64,000 nt of DNA from an uncultured Sphingomonas sp. (GTDB taxonomy: Bacteria; Pseudomonadota; Alphaproteobacteria; Sphingomonadales; Sphingomonadaceae). Shown piece after piece: positions 28,711 through 37,426 of this stretch; the first letter of the stretch is position 1; the number at the start of each line of letters is the position of its first letter. Position numbers and translations under genes: made by a program. The DNA lies in the NCBI RefSeq assembly GCF_913774285.1, contig NZ_CAJYHX010000001.1, positions 1 through 64,000 of the forward strand, given 5' to 3'. Below the pieces are notes generated by a model. That model did not search any database. It was not told the origin of the DNA and saw only the letters and a program-made list of their open reading frames with translations.

Positions 28711-29475
28711 ATGACCGAAGGCATGACCTATGGGCGGTACCTCGCCCTCGACCAGCTGCTCGCCGCCCAGCATCCGCTGTCGGACCGGCATGACGAGCTG
28801 CTGTTCATCATCATCCACCAGACCAAGGAGCTGTGGCTCAAGCAGATCCTCGCCGAACTGCACCTCGCCAAGGGGCTGGTGCGCGACGGCAAGCTGATCG
28901 AGGCCTATAAGGGCCTGGCGCGGGTGAGCCGCATCCAGGCGGTGATGACGCTGAGCTGGGACGTGCTCGCGACGATGACGCCCAGCGACTATACCCGCTT
29001 CCGCTCGGTGCTCGGCGGCAGCTCGGGCTTCCAATCGGACCAGTTCCGCGCCGTCGAAACGATGCTGGGGCTGCGCGGCGGCGGGGTGCCGGGGCCGCTG
29101 ACCAATGAGGCTGCCGCGCTGCCCAGCCTCTGGGACGATGCCAATGCCGCGCTCGCCGCCGCCGGGTTCGACCTGCCCGAGATCGTATTGCACCGCGACT
29201 GGCCGACGCCCTATCAGCCGAACGACGCCGTCCGCGCCGCCTGGGGCCAGGTGTACCGCGACACCAATCGCTACTGGGACCTCTACCAGCTCGCCGAGAA
29301 GCTGGTCGACATCGACGATGCGATGGCGACGTGGCGGCACAAGCATGTCCTCACCGTCAGCCGGGTGATCGGCGGCAAGCCGGGGACCGGGGGCACGCCG
29401 GGCGTGAGCTATCTCGAATCGACGCTCGCCAAGCGCGCCTTCCCCGAACTCTGGTCGCTCCGGACCGACCTGTGA
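28711..29475 (+). CDS. kynA: Tryptophan 2,3-dioxygenase
   Basis: Heme dioxygenase opening the indole ring of L-tryptophan to N-formylkynurenine, first step of the kynurenine pathway. 254 residues with the family's signatures: MTYGRYLALDQLLAAQ, FIIIHQTKELWLKQIL (substrate pocket), GGSSGFQSDQFR, and WRHKHVLTVSRVIGGKPGTGGTPGVSYL containing the proximal heme His. I start at ATG 28711 (MTEGMTYGRY), where the conserved region begins; the open frame upstream is not conserved. Its stop overlaps the next gene (GTGA), forming a two-gene operon. Confidence 0.94.
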   Translation: MTEGMTYGRYLALDQLLAAQHPLSDRHDELLFIIIHQTKELWLKQILAELHLAKGLVRDGKLIEAYKGLARVSRIQAVMTLSWDVLATMTPSDYTRFRSVLGGSSGFQSDQFRAVETMLGLRGGGVPGPLTNEAAALPSLWDDANAALAAAGFDLPEIVLHRDWPTPYQPNDAVRAAWGQVYRDTNRYWDLYQLAEKLVDIDDAMATWRHKHVLTVSRVIGGKPGTGGTPGVSYLESTLAKRAFPELWSLRTDL

Positions 29476-30596
29476 GCAGCTTCAAGCACCTGTTCCAGCG
29501 GTCGCTGGCCGCGGCGCCCGACCGGCTGCACTTCGCCGCGCACAGCCATCACCTCTGGCCCGACGCCTCGTGGCTCGGCCAGCAGGCGGCGTGGGACGAT
29601 GCCGCCCGGCTCGCCGACCGCAAATGGGGCCGGGTGATGGACGAAATCTGGCCCGCCGCCCAAGCCCATGTCGCCGCCGAGCTGCACCTGCCCGATCCGT
29701 CGACGGTGGTGTTCGCGTCCAACACCCACGAGCTGCTGCTGCGGATCGTCTCCGCCATGGCGCCGCGCCGGCCACTGCGCATCCTCGCCACCGACGGCGA
29801 GTTCCACAGCTTCCGCCGCCAATCGCTGCGCTGGGAGGAGGCGGGCACGGCGGTGGTCACGCGGGTACCGATGGGCGAGATCGTCGCCACCGCCCGCAAC
29901 GGCGACTTCGATCTGATCGTGGCGAGCCATGTCCAGTTCGGCACCGGCCATATCTTCGACGGCGTCGCCGATCTCGCCGCGGTGGCGCAGCCCGAGGGGC
30001 CGTGGGTGCTGATCGACGGCTATCACGGCTTCATGGCCGTCGAGACCGACCTGTCGGCGGTGGCGGACCGCGTGTTCTACGTCGCGGGCGGGTACAAATA
30101 TGCGATGGCGGGCGAAGGCGTCGGCTTCCTCCACGCGCCCCCGGGCTTCGGGCCGCGGCCGGAGATCACCGGCTGGTATGCCGAGTTCGAAGACCTCGCG
30201 CTGCCGCCGGGCCGAATCGCCTATGCGCCCGACGCGCGGCGCTTCCTCGGCGCGACCTTCGATCCGTCGGGGCTCTACCGCTTCGTCGCGGTACGCGAGA
30301 TGCTGGCGCGCGAGGGGCTGACGACGGCGGCGATCAACGCCCATGTCGCGCCGCTGCGGGCACAGTTGCTGGCCGACTTCCCCCTCGACGCCGAGCGGAT
30401 CAACCCCGCCGCACCAGATGCCCCCCAAGCCCGCTTCGTCGCGTTGCGCAGCCCGCACGCGGCGGACTGGCAGAAGGCGCTGCTCGAAGACGAGATCGTC
30501 ACCGACGTACGCGGCGACGTGCTGCGGATCGGGCTGGGCCTCTACCAGGATGCGCGCGACGTGGCGCGGCTGCGCGAGGCGCTCGCCGCGCTTTGA
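29472..30596 (+). CDS. Kynureninase-like PLP enzyme (class V aminotransferase fold)
   Basis: 374-residue PLP enzyme; placed directly after kynA it most likely cleaves kynurenine to anthranilate and alanine. Motifs: HFAAHSHHLWPDAS at the N-terminus, VVFASNTHELLLRIV, IDGYHGFMAVETDL (PLP-contacting Asp), and the Schiff-base lysine K209 in VAGGYKYAMAGEGVGFLH. Shorter and more divergent than canonical KynU (about 410-420 residues), so the exact substrate is inferred from the neighbour. GTG start at 29472 overlaps the kynA stop. No formamidase gene lies in the cluster. Confidence 0.82.
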   Translation: MSSFKHLFQRSLAAAPDRLHFAAHSHHLWPDASWLGQQAAWDDAARLADRKWGRVMDEIWPAAQAHVAAELHLPDPSTVVFASNTHELLLRIVSAMAPRRPLRILATDGEFHSFRRQSLRWEEAGTAVVTRVPMGEIVATARNGDFDLIVASHVQFGTGHIFDGVADLAAVAQPEGPWVLIDGYHGFMAVETDLSAVADRVFYVAGGYKYAMAGEGVGFLHAPPGFGPRPEITGWYAEFEDLALPPGRIAYAPDARRFLGATFDPSGLYRFVAVREMLAREGLTTAAINAHVAPLRAQLLADFPLDAERINPAAPDAPQARFVALRSPHAADWQKALLEDEIVTDVRGDVLRIGLGLYQDARDVARLREALAAL

Positions 30597-31031
30597 TCAG
30601 GCGGCGGCGAGCGGCGCGAGGCCGAGGCGGCGGATCTCGATCGCCGGACAGCGGTCCATCACCACCTTGAGCCCGGCGGCCTCGGCGCGCGCGGCGGCTT
30701 CGTGGTCGATCACGTCGAGCTGCATCCACACCGACCGGGCACCCGCCGCGATCGCCGCGTCGACAACCGCGCCGGCATCCGCCGACTTGCGGAAGATGTC
30801 GACCATGTCGATCGGCACGCCGATCTGGTCGAGCTCACGGAAGACGAATTCGCCATGGATGTGCTCGCCCGTAATGCGCGGGTTGACCGGGATCACGCGA
30901 TAGCCGTGGCGCTGCAACAGCAACATCACGCCATTGCTGGGTCGATTGGGACGATCGGACGCGCCGACCATCGCAATGGTGCGCGTTTCCTCGAGCAGAG
31001 CGCGGATGTCTTCGTCACGCGTAAGCGGCAT
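30597..31031 (-). CDS. CoA-binding protein (YccU family)
   Basis: 144-residue Rossmann-fold protein with the CoA-binding signature: IAMVGASDRPNRPSNGVMLLLQRHGYRVIPVNP, then the YccU core VDMVDIFRKSADAGAVVDAAIAAGARSVWMQL and a late VMDRCPAIE with the conserved Cys. Related to the N-terminal domain of succinyl-CoA synthetase alpha but lacking the ligase part; role unknown. Stop codon abuts that of the convergent kynureninase gene. Ends three bases after apbC on the same strand, so probably co-transcribed. Confidence 0.88.
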   Translation of the reverse strand: MPLTRDEDIRALLEETRTIAMVGASDRPNRPSNGVMLLLQRHGYRVIPVNPRITGEHIHGEFVFRELDQIGVPIDMVDIFRKSADAGAVVDAAIAAGARSVWMQLDVIDHEAAARAEAAGLKVVMDRCPAIEIRRLGLAPLAAA

Positions 31032-31034
31032 GCA

Positions 31035-31991
31035 TCACCTCTTTAGCCAATCATAGACCGAATCGGCGAGCGTTACAAAGGATCCGGTAGAGTCCGTATC
31101 GCCGGCAGCGGGGGGCGTGCCTGCATCCGAAGCGGCGCGGATTTCCATCGCCAGCGGGATGCGGGCGAGGAACGGGATACCGAGCGCCCCCGCCGCCTTC
31201 TCCGCGCCGCCGCTGCCGAACGGATCGGAGACGCCGCCGCAATGCGGGCAGCAATAGCCGGCCATGTTCTCGACGAGGCCCACGATCGGCACCCCGGCCT
31301 TGTTGAACAGGTCGACCGCGCGGGTCGCGTCGATCAGCGCGAGGTCCTGCGGGGTGGAGACGATCACCGCGCCCGCCGGCTTGTGCTTCTGGATCATCGT
31401 CAGCTGGACGTCGCCGGTGCCGGGCGGCAGGTCGAGCACGAGCAGCTCGGTATCGCCCCAATCGGCATCGACCATCTGGCCGAGCGCCCCGCCCGCCATC
31501 GGCCCGCGCCAGGCGATCGCCTGCCCCTCGGCGACGAGCCCGCCCATCGACAGCATCTTGAGCCCGAACGGCGTCTGAATCGGCAGCAATACTTTGTCAC
31601 GCGCCTGCGGCTTCACGCCCTCGACGCCCAGCAACTTGGGCTGCGAGGGGCCGTAGATATCGGCATCGACCAGCCCGACCTTGAGCCCCCGCCGGGCGAG
31701 CGCGATCGCGAGATTGGCGGCGACGGTCGACTTGCCCACCCCGCCCTTGCCGCTGGCGACGGCGAGGATGCGGCGGGTGCGGCGCTCGCTGGTGAGGAGC
31801 ACGCGCACTTCCGCCACCCCCGGCAGCGCGGCGGCGGCATCGCGCACTTCGGCTTCGAGCGCGTCGCGGGTCTCGGGCGCGAGGCCGGTCACGTCGAGCA
31901 CGACATTGGCGCGGCCGCCTTCGAGGCGCACGGTGGCGCGGCCGGCGGAAACGGGGGCGAGGGCGGCGGAAAGGTCCTGCGGGTCAGTCAT
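31035..31991 (-). CDS. apbC: Iron-sulfur cluster carrier ATPase, Mrp/ApbC (NBP35) family
   Basis: P-loop NTPase that carries and delivers Fe-S clusters. 318 residues from ATG 31991: an N-terminal MIP18-like domain (about 1-85), then the deviant Walker A ASGKGGVGKSTVAANLA, DADIYGPSQPKLLG, LDLPPGTGDVQLT, and the cluster-ligating CxxC in MAGYCCPHCGG. An upstream in-frame start (32027) adds 12 unconserved residues. Divergent from hflK across 71 bases. Confidence 0.93.
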   Translation of the reverse strand: MTDPQDLSAALAPVSAGRATVRLEGGRANVVLDVTGLAPETRDALEAEVRDAAAALPGVAEVRVLLTSERRTRRILAVASGKGGVGKSTVAANLAIALARRGLKVGLVDADIYGPSQPKLLGVEGVKPQARDKVLLPIQTPFGLKMLSMGGLVAEGQAIAWRGPMAGGALGQMVDADWGDTELLVLDLPPGTGDVQLTMIQKHKPAGAVIVSTPQDLALIDATRAVDLFNKAGVPIVGLVENMAGYCCPHCGGVSDPFGSGGAEKAAGALGIPFLARIPLAMEIRAASDAGTPPAAGDTDSTGSFVTLADSVYDWLKR

Positions 31992-32062
31992 CCCGCGGCA
32001 CATAGGTACACAATCGTCCGACGCCACTGTAAATCCGCGTCGCCCTGCTTATAAAGGTCGGC

Positions 32063-33142
32063 ATGGTGAATAGTTCTGGCCGTGACGCGCTGTCCGGCAC
32101 CTTCCACAACGAGCCGCCGAAAAGCCCCTGGGGCGGCGGCTCGGACAAGGATGACGGCAATGGCGGGGGCCCGCGCAACCCGTGGTCCGTCCCGCCCGAG
32201 GGCCGGCGTGCCCGCGCCGGTTCGCCCAGCGCGCTCGACGAGCTGTGGCGGCGGGCGCGGAGCGGCGGCGGCGGCGGCCTGCCCGGCGTGCCCACCGGCG
32301 CGCGGCTCTGGCTGCTGATCCTCGCCGGCCTGCTGGCGGTTTGGGTGCTCTACACCTCGATCCATCCGATCGGGCCGCGCGAGAAAGGTGTCGTCACCTT
32401 CCTCGGCCGCTATTCGGGGACGCTCGATCCGGGCATCCAGTTCACCCTGCCCGCCCCCTTCCAGCTGGTCGACGTGGTCGATGTCGGTAACATCCGCACC
32501 GAGAATTTCCCCAACAGCGGCGAGAATCTGATGCTGACCGGCGACCAGAACATCGTCGATCTCGCCTATTCGGTCCGCTGGGACGTGCGCAGCGCCTCGG
32601 CCTATGTGTTCCAGATCGCCGATCCGCGCGAGACGGTGCGCGCCACGGCGGAGAGCGCGATGCGCGCGGTGATCGCCAACACCACGCTCAACGAGGCCAT
32701 CGGCGAGGGCCGCTCGAAGATCGAGGCCGAGGCCCAGGTCGCGATGCAGAAGATCCTCGACGAATATGGCGCGGGCATCCGCATCCAGGGCGTCGCGATC
32801 CAGAAGGCCGCCGCGCCCGCGCAGGTCGACGACGACTTCAAGGCCGTCACCGCCGCGCAGCAGGAAGCCGAATCGAACCGCAACAACGCCAATGCCTATG
32901 CCCAGCGCGTGATCGCCGCGTCGCAGGGCGAGGCGGCCGAGTTCGACAAGATCTACGAACAGTACAAGCTGGCGCCCGAAGTGACCAAGCGCCGGCTCTA
33001 TTACGAAACCATGGAGGCCGTGCTGGCCAACACCAACAAGACGATCGTCGAGGCTCCGGGCGTGAACAGCTACCTGCCGCTGCCGGCGCTGCGGCGGGGC
33101 ACGGCGCCTGCCGATGCGCAGACCTCGGGAGGCGCCAAGTGA
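32063..33142 (+). CDS. hflK: FtsH protease modulator HflK
   Basis: Inner-membrane SPFH protein; with HflC it forms the large cage around FtsH and tunes membrane-protein turnover. 359 residues: Gly/Pro-rich cytosolic N-tail (about 1-75, PWGGGSDKDDGNGGGPRNPW), one membrane segment (about 82-100), then the periplasmic SPFH domain (VGPREKGVV-like start, GRYSGTLDPGIQFTLPAPF) and a coiled-coil with QQEAESNRNNANAYAQRVI. Overlaps hflC by one base. Confidence 0.95.
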   Translation: MVNSSGRDALSGTFHNEPPKSPWGGGSDKDDGNGGGPRNPWSVPPEGRRARAGSPSALDELWRRARSGGGGGLPGVPTGARLWLLILAGLLAVWVLYTSIHPIGPREKGVVTFLGRYSGTLDPGIQFTLPAPFQLVDVVDVGNIRTENFPNSGENLMLTGDQNIVDLAYSVRWDVRSASAYVFQIADPRETVRATAESAMRAVIANTTLNEAIGEGRSKIEAEAQVAMQKILDEYGAGIRIQGVAIQKAAAPAQVDDDFKAVTAAQQEAESNRNNANAYAQRVIAASQGEAAEFDKIYEQYKLAPEVTKRRLYYETMEAVLANTNKTIVEAPGVNSYLPLPALRRGTAPADAQTSGGAK

Positions 33143-33990
33143 TGGCCTGGGCCCGCAATCCGATCGCGCTGGTCGTCGGCGTGATCGTGGTGCTGATCGT
33201 GCTGATGAGCACCGTGGCGATCGTGCCGGAGACCAAGCAGGTCGTCGTGCTGCGGCTGGAAAAGCCGTATCGCACGGTCAACGCCTACAAGGCCGGGGAA
33301 GGCTTCGGCCGCACCAATGCCGGCCCGGTGTTCCGCATCCCGTTCGTCGACCGCCTGGTGTGGGTCGACAAGCGCGTGCTCGACGTCGACCTGCCCGACG
33401 AACCCGTGCTGTCGACCGACCAGCTGCGGCTCGAGATCGACGCCTATGCCCGCTATCGCGTTACCGATCCGCTGCGGATGGTGGTGACCGTCGGCACCGA
33501 GGATCGGTTGCGCGAACAGCTCCAGCCGCTGCTGCGCTCGTCGCTGCGCAACGAACTGGGCAAGCGCCGATCGAGCACGCTGCTCAGCCCCGAGCGCGGC
33601 CAGGTGATGGACAATGTCCAGGATTCGCTCCAGCGGCTCGCCAGCCAGTATGGCGTGCAGATCGTCGACGTGCGGATCAAGCAGACCGAGCTCCCCTCGG
33701 GCTCTCCGCTGACCAGCGCGCTGACGCGCATGGCCACCGCGCGCCGCCAGGAGGCGGAGACGATCAAGGCGCAGGGGTTGAAGGACGCGCAGATCATCCG
33801 CGCCAACGCCCAGGCGCAGGCGGCGCAGATCTATGCGGCAGCGTTCAACAAGGATCCGAAATTCTACGACTTCTATCGCGCGATGCAGTCGTACCGGACC
33901 ACCTTCCTGAGCCCGGATGCCAAGGGCGAGAGCCAGATCATCCTGTCGCCGAACAATGAATATCTGCGGGAGTTCACCGGGCAACGATGA
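33142..33990 (+). CDS. hflC: FtsH protease modulator HflC
   Basis: 282-residue partner of HflK. N-terminal membrane segment (residues about 8-26), SPFH domain (VPETKQVVVLRLEKPYR; GPVFRIPFVDRLVWVDKRVLDVD), coiled-coil (ARRQEAETIKAQGLKDAQIIRANA) and the conserved end FYRAMQSYRTTFLSPD. I use ATG 33142, which shares one base with the hflK stop; GTG 33139 is in frame just before it. Followed after 96 bases by a DegP-like protease, making an envelope quality-control block. Confidence 0.95.
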   Translation: MAWARNPIALVVGVIVVLIVLMSTVAIVPETKQVVVLRLEKPYRTVNAYKAGEGFGRTNAGPVFRIPFVDRLVWVDKRVLDVDLPDEPVLSTDQLRLEIDAYARYRVTDPLRMVVTVGTEDRLREQLQPLLRSSLRNELGKRRSSTLLSPERGQVMDNVQDSLQRLASQYGVQIVDVRIKQTELPSGSPLTSALTRMATARRQEAETIKAQGLKDAQIIRANAQAQAAQIYAAAFNKDPKFYDFYRAMQSYRTTFLSPDAKGESQIILSPNNEYLREFTGQR

Positions 33991-34086
33991 GTCTGTCCGC
34001 TCGTTCATATTCAAACTTGGTTCAGCCGCGCTGGGTAGAAGCGCGGTTCGAGACGAATACCGTTCCTTTCGAGAGGAAATGACCCC

Positions 34087-35604
34087 GTGCGTTACGCCTA
34101 CGCCTTGACTACTGCGATCCTGCTGGGTGGCGCTGCCACCGCACTGTCGCTCAACCAGCCGGCCGGCGCGCAGACCGCGCAGAACGAGCCGGGCACCATC
34201 CAGGCGATGGCCCCCAAGGCCGGTGCGCCGATGAGCTTCGCCGACCTGGTTGCCCGCCTCCAGCCCGCCGTCGTCAACATCTCGACCACGCAGCGCGTGA
34301 AGGTGAACGCCAATCCGTTCGCCGGCACGCCGTTCGAGATGTTCGGCCAAGGCCAGGGCCAGGCGGTGACGCGCGAGGCGCAGTCGCTGGGTTCGGGCTT
34401 CGTGATCTCGGCCGACGGCTATGTCGTCACCAACAACCATGTGATCTCGGCCGGCGCGCAGGGCGCGGTGGTCGAATCGATCACCGTCACGCTGGCCGAC
34501 GGCCGCGACTTCAAGGCCAAGCTGATCGGCCATGATGCGCAGTCGGACCTCGCCGTGCTCAAGATCGACGGTACCGCGCTGCCCTTCGTCAAGTTCGGCG
34601 ATTCGGCACGTGCCCGCGTCGGCGACTGGATCCTCGCGATCGGCAACCCATTCGGCCTGGGCGGCACCGTCACCGCCGGCATCATCTCGGCAACGCACCG
34701 CGTCACCGGCACCGGTGCCTATGACCGCTTCATCCAGACCGATGCCTCGATCAACCGCGGCAATTCGGGCGGCCCGATGTTCGACCTGAACGGCAACGTG
34801 ATCGGCATCAACTCGCAGATCCTGTCGCCCACCGGCGGCAATGTCGGCATCGGCTTCGCGATTCCCGCCGAGGAAGCCAAGCCAATCATCGACAAGCTGA
34901 TGAAGGGCCAGACGATCACGCGCGGCTATCTCGGCATCGCGATGCAGGACCTGACCAAGGATCTGGCGGCCGGCTTCGGCCTGCCCTCTGACCGCGGCAC
35001 GCTGGTGGCACGCGTCGAGCCCGGCCAGCCGGCCGAGAAGGCGGGGATCAAGCAGGGCGACGTGATCGTCAAGGTCAACGGCAAGGACGTGACCCCGGAG
35101 CAGACGCTGTCCTACATCGTCAGCAATGTAAGCCCCGGCACGCGCATCCCGGTGGAGCTGATCCGCGACGGCAAGCGCCAGACCGTCACCGTCACCGTCG
35201 GCACGCGCCCGCCGGAAGAGCAGCTCGCCCAGTTCGATCCGAACGACCAGGACGGCGCGCAGGGCGATGACGGCGACGACGGCAGCAGCGCCGCGGCCGC
35301 GCCCACTGCACTGCTCGGCATCGGCGTCACGCCGCTGACGCCGCAGATCGCGCGTTCGATCGGTGTTGACCCCTCGATCGGCGGCGTCGTCATTCTGGGC
35401 GTGAACCCCAGCAGCGACGCAGCCGGCAAGGGTCTGCAGCGCGGCGACGTGATCGTCTCGATCAACCAGCAGCCGGTACGCTCGATCGCGGACCTGACCA
35501 AGGCCGCCGCCGCCGCCAAGGCCGCCGGTCGCAAGCAGGTCGTGCTCTACGTCCAGCGCCGCAATGTCGGCAATTACATCCCGGTGGGTCTCGCCGGGAA
35601 CTGA
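34087..35604 (+). CDS. DegP/HtrA-type periplasmic serine protease
   Basis: Do-family protease-chaperone degrading misfolded envelope proteins. 505 residues: signal peptide (ending PAGAQ), trypsin-like domain with catalytic H118 (TNNHVI), D154 (SDLAVLK) and S227 (GNSGGP), then two PDZ domains (about 280-375 and 410-500) separated by an acidic low-complexity linker [14 protein letters not shown]. Start is GTG 34087 with AGAGGA upstream. An out-of-frame ATG overlaps the ribosome site. Two PDZ domains fit DegP/DegQ rather than DegS. Confidence 0.94.
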   Translation: MRYAYALTTAILLGGAATALSLNQPAGAQTAQNEPGTIQAMAPKAGAPMSFADLVARLQPAVVNISTTQRVKVNANPFAGTPFEMFGQGQGQAVTREAQSLGSGFVISADGYVVTNNHVISAGAQGAVVESITVTLADGRDFKAKLIGHDAQSDLAVLKIDGTALPFVKFGDSARARVGDWILAIGNPFGLGGTVTAGIISATHRVTGTGAYDRFIQTDASINRGNSGGPMFDLNGNVIGINSQILSPTGGNVGIGFAIPAEEAKPIIDKLMKGQTITRGYLGIAMQDLTKDLAAGFGLPSDRGTLVARVEPGQPAEKAGIKQGDVIVKVNGKDVTPEQTLSYIVSNVSPGTRIPVELIRDGKRQTVTVTVGTRPPEEQLAQFDPNDQDGAQGDDGDDGSSAAAAPTALLGIGVTPLTPQIARSIGVDPSIGGVVILGVNPSSDAAGKGLQRGDVIVSINQQPVRSIADLTKAAAAAKAAGRKQVVLYVQRRNVGNYIPVGLAGN

Positions 35605-35672
35605 TCCGCCGCAAAGCGGCTGACCAAGGCCCGTTTCTTCCCTATGCCTGCCCCTCCATAGAGGAGCAGGAA

Positions 35673-37271
35673 ATGGCGGAAGAAACGGGTCTTTTCGTTG
35701 GTGCAGCCGGAGACACGCGGATCGAGTTGAACCTGCGCCGGGCCAATCGCCACGGGCTGATCGCGGGGGCTACCGGCACCGGCAAAACGGTGACGCTGCA
35801 GGGGCTGGCCGAGGGGTTCGCCGCCGCCGGGGTGCCGGTGTTCGTGGCCGACGTGAAGGGCGATCTGGGCGGGCTCGGCATGGCCGGATCGCCGCTCGCC
35901 AAACCGCATGCCGCCTTCGCCGCGCGGGCGCAGACGATCGGCGATGGCGACTGGAAATACCAGGCGATGCCGGTGCAGCTGTGGGACCTGTTCGGCGAAC
36001 AGGGCCACCCGATCCGCGCCACCGTCTCCGAAATGGGCCCGCTGCTGCTCGCCCGGCTGATGGATCTCAACGAGGTGCAGGAAGGCGTGCTGACCATCGC
36101 CTTCCACGTCGCCGATGCCGAGGGGCTGCTGCTGCTCGACCTCGACGACCTGCAGGCGATGCTGGCGCACTGCGCCGAGCGTGCCGAGGAACTGAGCACC
36201 ACCTACGGCAATGTCTCGAAGCAGAGCGTCGGCGCGATCCAGCGCCAGCTGCTCCAGCTGCGGGCCCAAGGCGGCACGCACTTCTTCGGCGAGCCCGCGC
36301 TAAGCATCCAGGATTTTCTCGCGCAGGACGACAGCGGTCGCGGCGTGATCAACATCCTCGCCGCCGACAAGCTGATGGCAAGCCCGCGCCTCTATGCCAG
36401 CTTCCTGCTCTGGCTGCTGTCCGAGCTGTTCGAGACGCTTCCGGAGATCGGAGACCCGGAGAAGCCGGTGCTCGTCTTCTTCTTCGACGAGGCGCACCTG
36501 CTGTTCGACGATGCCCCCAAGGCGCTGCTCGAGAAGATCGAGCAGGTGGTACGGCTGATCCGCTCGAAGGGCGTGGGCGTCTATTTCGTCACGCAGAACC
36601 CGATCGACATCCCCGAGGACGTGGCCGCGCAGCTCGGCAATCGCGTTCAGCATGCGCTGCGCGCCTTCACCCCACGCGACCAGAAGGCGATCCGCGCCGC
36701 CGCCGAGACCTTCCGGGCGAGTCCGGGGCTCGATGTTGCGACCGCGATCACCGAGCTGGCGGTGGGCGAGGCGCTGGTCTCGCTGCTCCAGGCAGACGGA
36801 TCGCCCGCGCCGGTATCGCGCACGCTGATCCGCCCGCCGGCCTCGCGCGTCGGGCCGCTCGCGCCGGACGAGCGCAAGGTGCTGATCGAGACCGACGCGA
36901 TCGGCACCAAATACGACACGGCGATCGACCGCGAATCCGCCGAGGAACTGCTCGCCGCCAAGCGCGCGGAGGCGAGCGCCGCCGCCGCCGAGGCCCAGGC
37001 ACGCGATGCCGCCGAGAAGGCCGCCGCCGCACAGGCCAAGGAAGACGCCCGCCGCGCCAAGGAGGAGGGACGCGCCCGTATCGCCGCCGAGCGCGAGGCC
37101 GCGAACAACCCACTCAACCGCGCGATCCGCTCCGCCACCCGCTCGGCCTCGTCGGCGGCGGGGCGCGCGGTGGCGAACGAGGTGAGCAAGGCGGTATTCG
37201 GCAGCAAGGGCGGCGGCGGCGTGCTGGGGCAGGTCGTGCGCGGCGTTCTGGGCGGGCTGTTCCGGGGCTGA
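35673..37271 (+). CDS. HerA-like ATPase, DUF853 (YjgR family)
   Basis: 532-residue P-loop ATPase of the HerA/FtsK superfamily with unknown cellular role. Walker A GATGTGKT (K38), [13 protein letters not shown], Walker [14 protein letters not shown] and [34 protein letters not shown]. The C-terminal 130 residues are an Ala/Glu/Lys-rich coiled coil ending in a Gly-rich tail ([23 protein letters not shown]). ATG has GAGGAGCAGGAA just upstream. It lacks the HAS barrel and NurA partner of true DNA-end-resection HerA, so the helicase name is by homology only. Confidence 0.9.
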   Translation: MAEETGLFVGAAGDTRIELNLRRANRHGLIAGATGTGKTVTLQGLAEGFAAAGVPVFVADVKGDLGGLGMAGSPLAKPHAAFAARAQTIGDGDWKYQAMPVQLWDLFGEQGHPIRATVSEMGPLLLARLMDLNEVQEGVLTIAFHVADAEGLLLLDLDDLQAMLAHCAERAEELSTTYGNVSKQSVGAIQRQLLQLRAQGGTHFFGEPALSIQDFLAQDDSGRGVINILAADKLMASPRLYASFLLWLLSELFETLPEIGDPEKPVLVFFFDEAHLLFDDAPKALLEKIEQVVRLIRSKGVGVYFVTQNPIDIPEDVAAQLGNRVQHALRAFTPRDQKAIRAAAETFRASPGLDVATAITELAVGEALVSLLQADGSPAPVSRTLIRPPASRVGPLAPDERKVLIETDAIGTKYDTAIDRESAEELLAAKRAEASAAAAEAQARDAAEKAAAAQAKEDARRAKEEGRARIAAEREAANNPLNRAIRSATRSASSAAGRAVANEVSKAVFGSKGGGGVLGQVVRGVLGGLFRG

Positions 37272-37426
37272 TCGCCCGGAAAAGCCTGTCCTTTCGCGAT
37301 TGCCGGTGCCACGGTGCCGGCAATGCGATGGCGAGGATGCCCATGCTGATCCGGATGGACCACTGCGTGCTGCAGTGGCGCGGTTTCGCACGCCCCGCCC
37401 CCACCCCCATTCGGAGCCTCTAGCGC

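Noticed and set aside
34040..34062. GCGGTTCGAGACGAATACC, resembling a tRNA T-loop
   Set aside because: No matching acceptor, anticodon or D arms in the flanking sequence; only the GGTTCGA core fits.
37290..37345. ATTGCCGG/CCGGCAAT hairpin after the HerA-like gene as an intrinsic terminator
   Set aside because: The stem is real but no T tract follows on either strand.
37328..37423. 31-codon frame MARMPMLIRMDH... just before the OPT transporter, a possible leader peptide
   Set aside because: No ribosome-binding site, no hydrophobic or attenuator-like pattern, and a nearby hairpin lacks a T tract.
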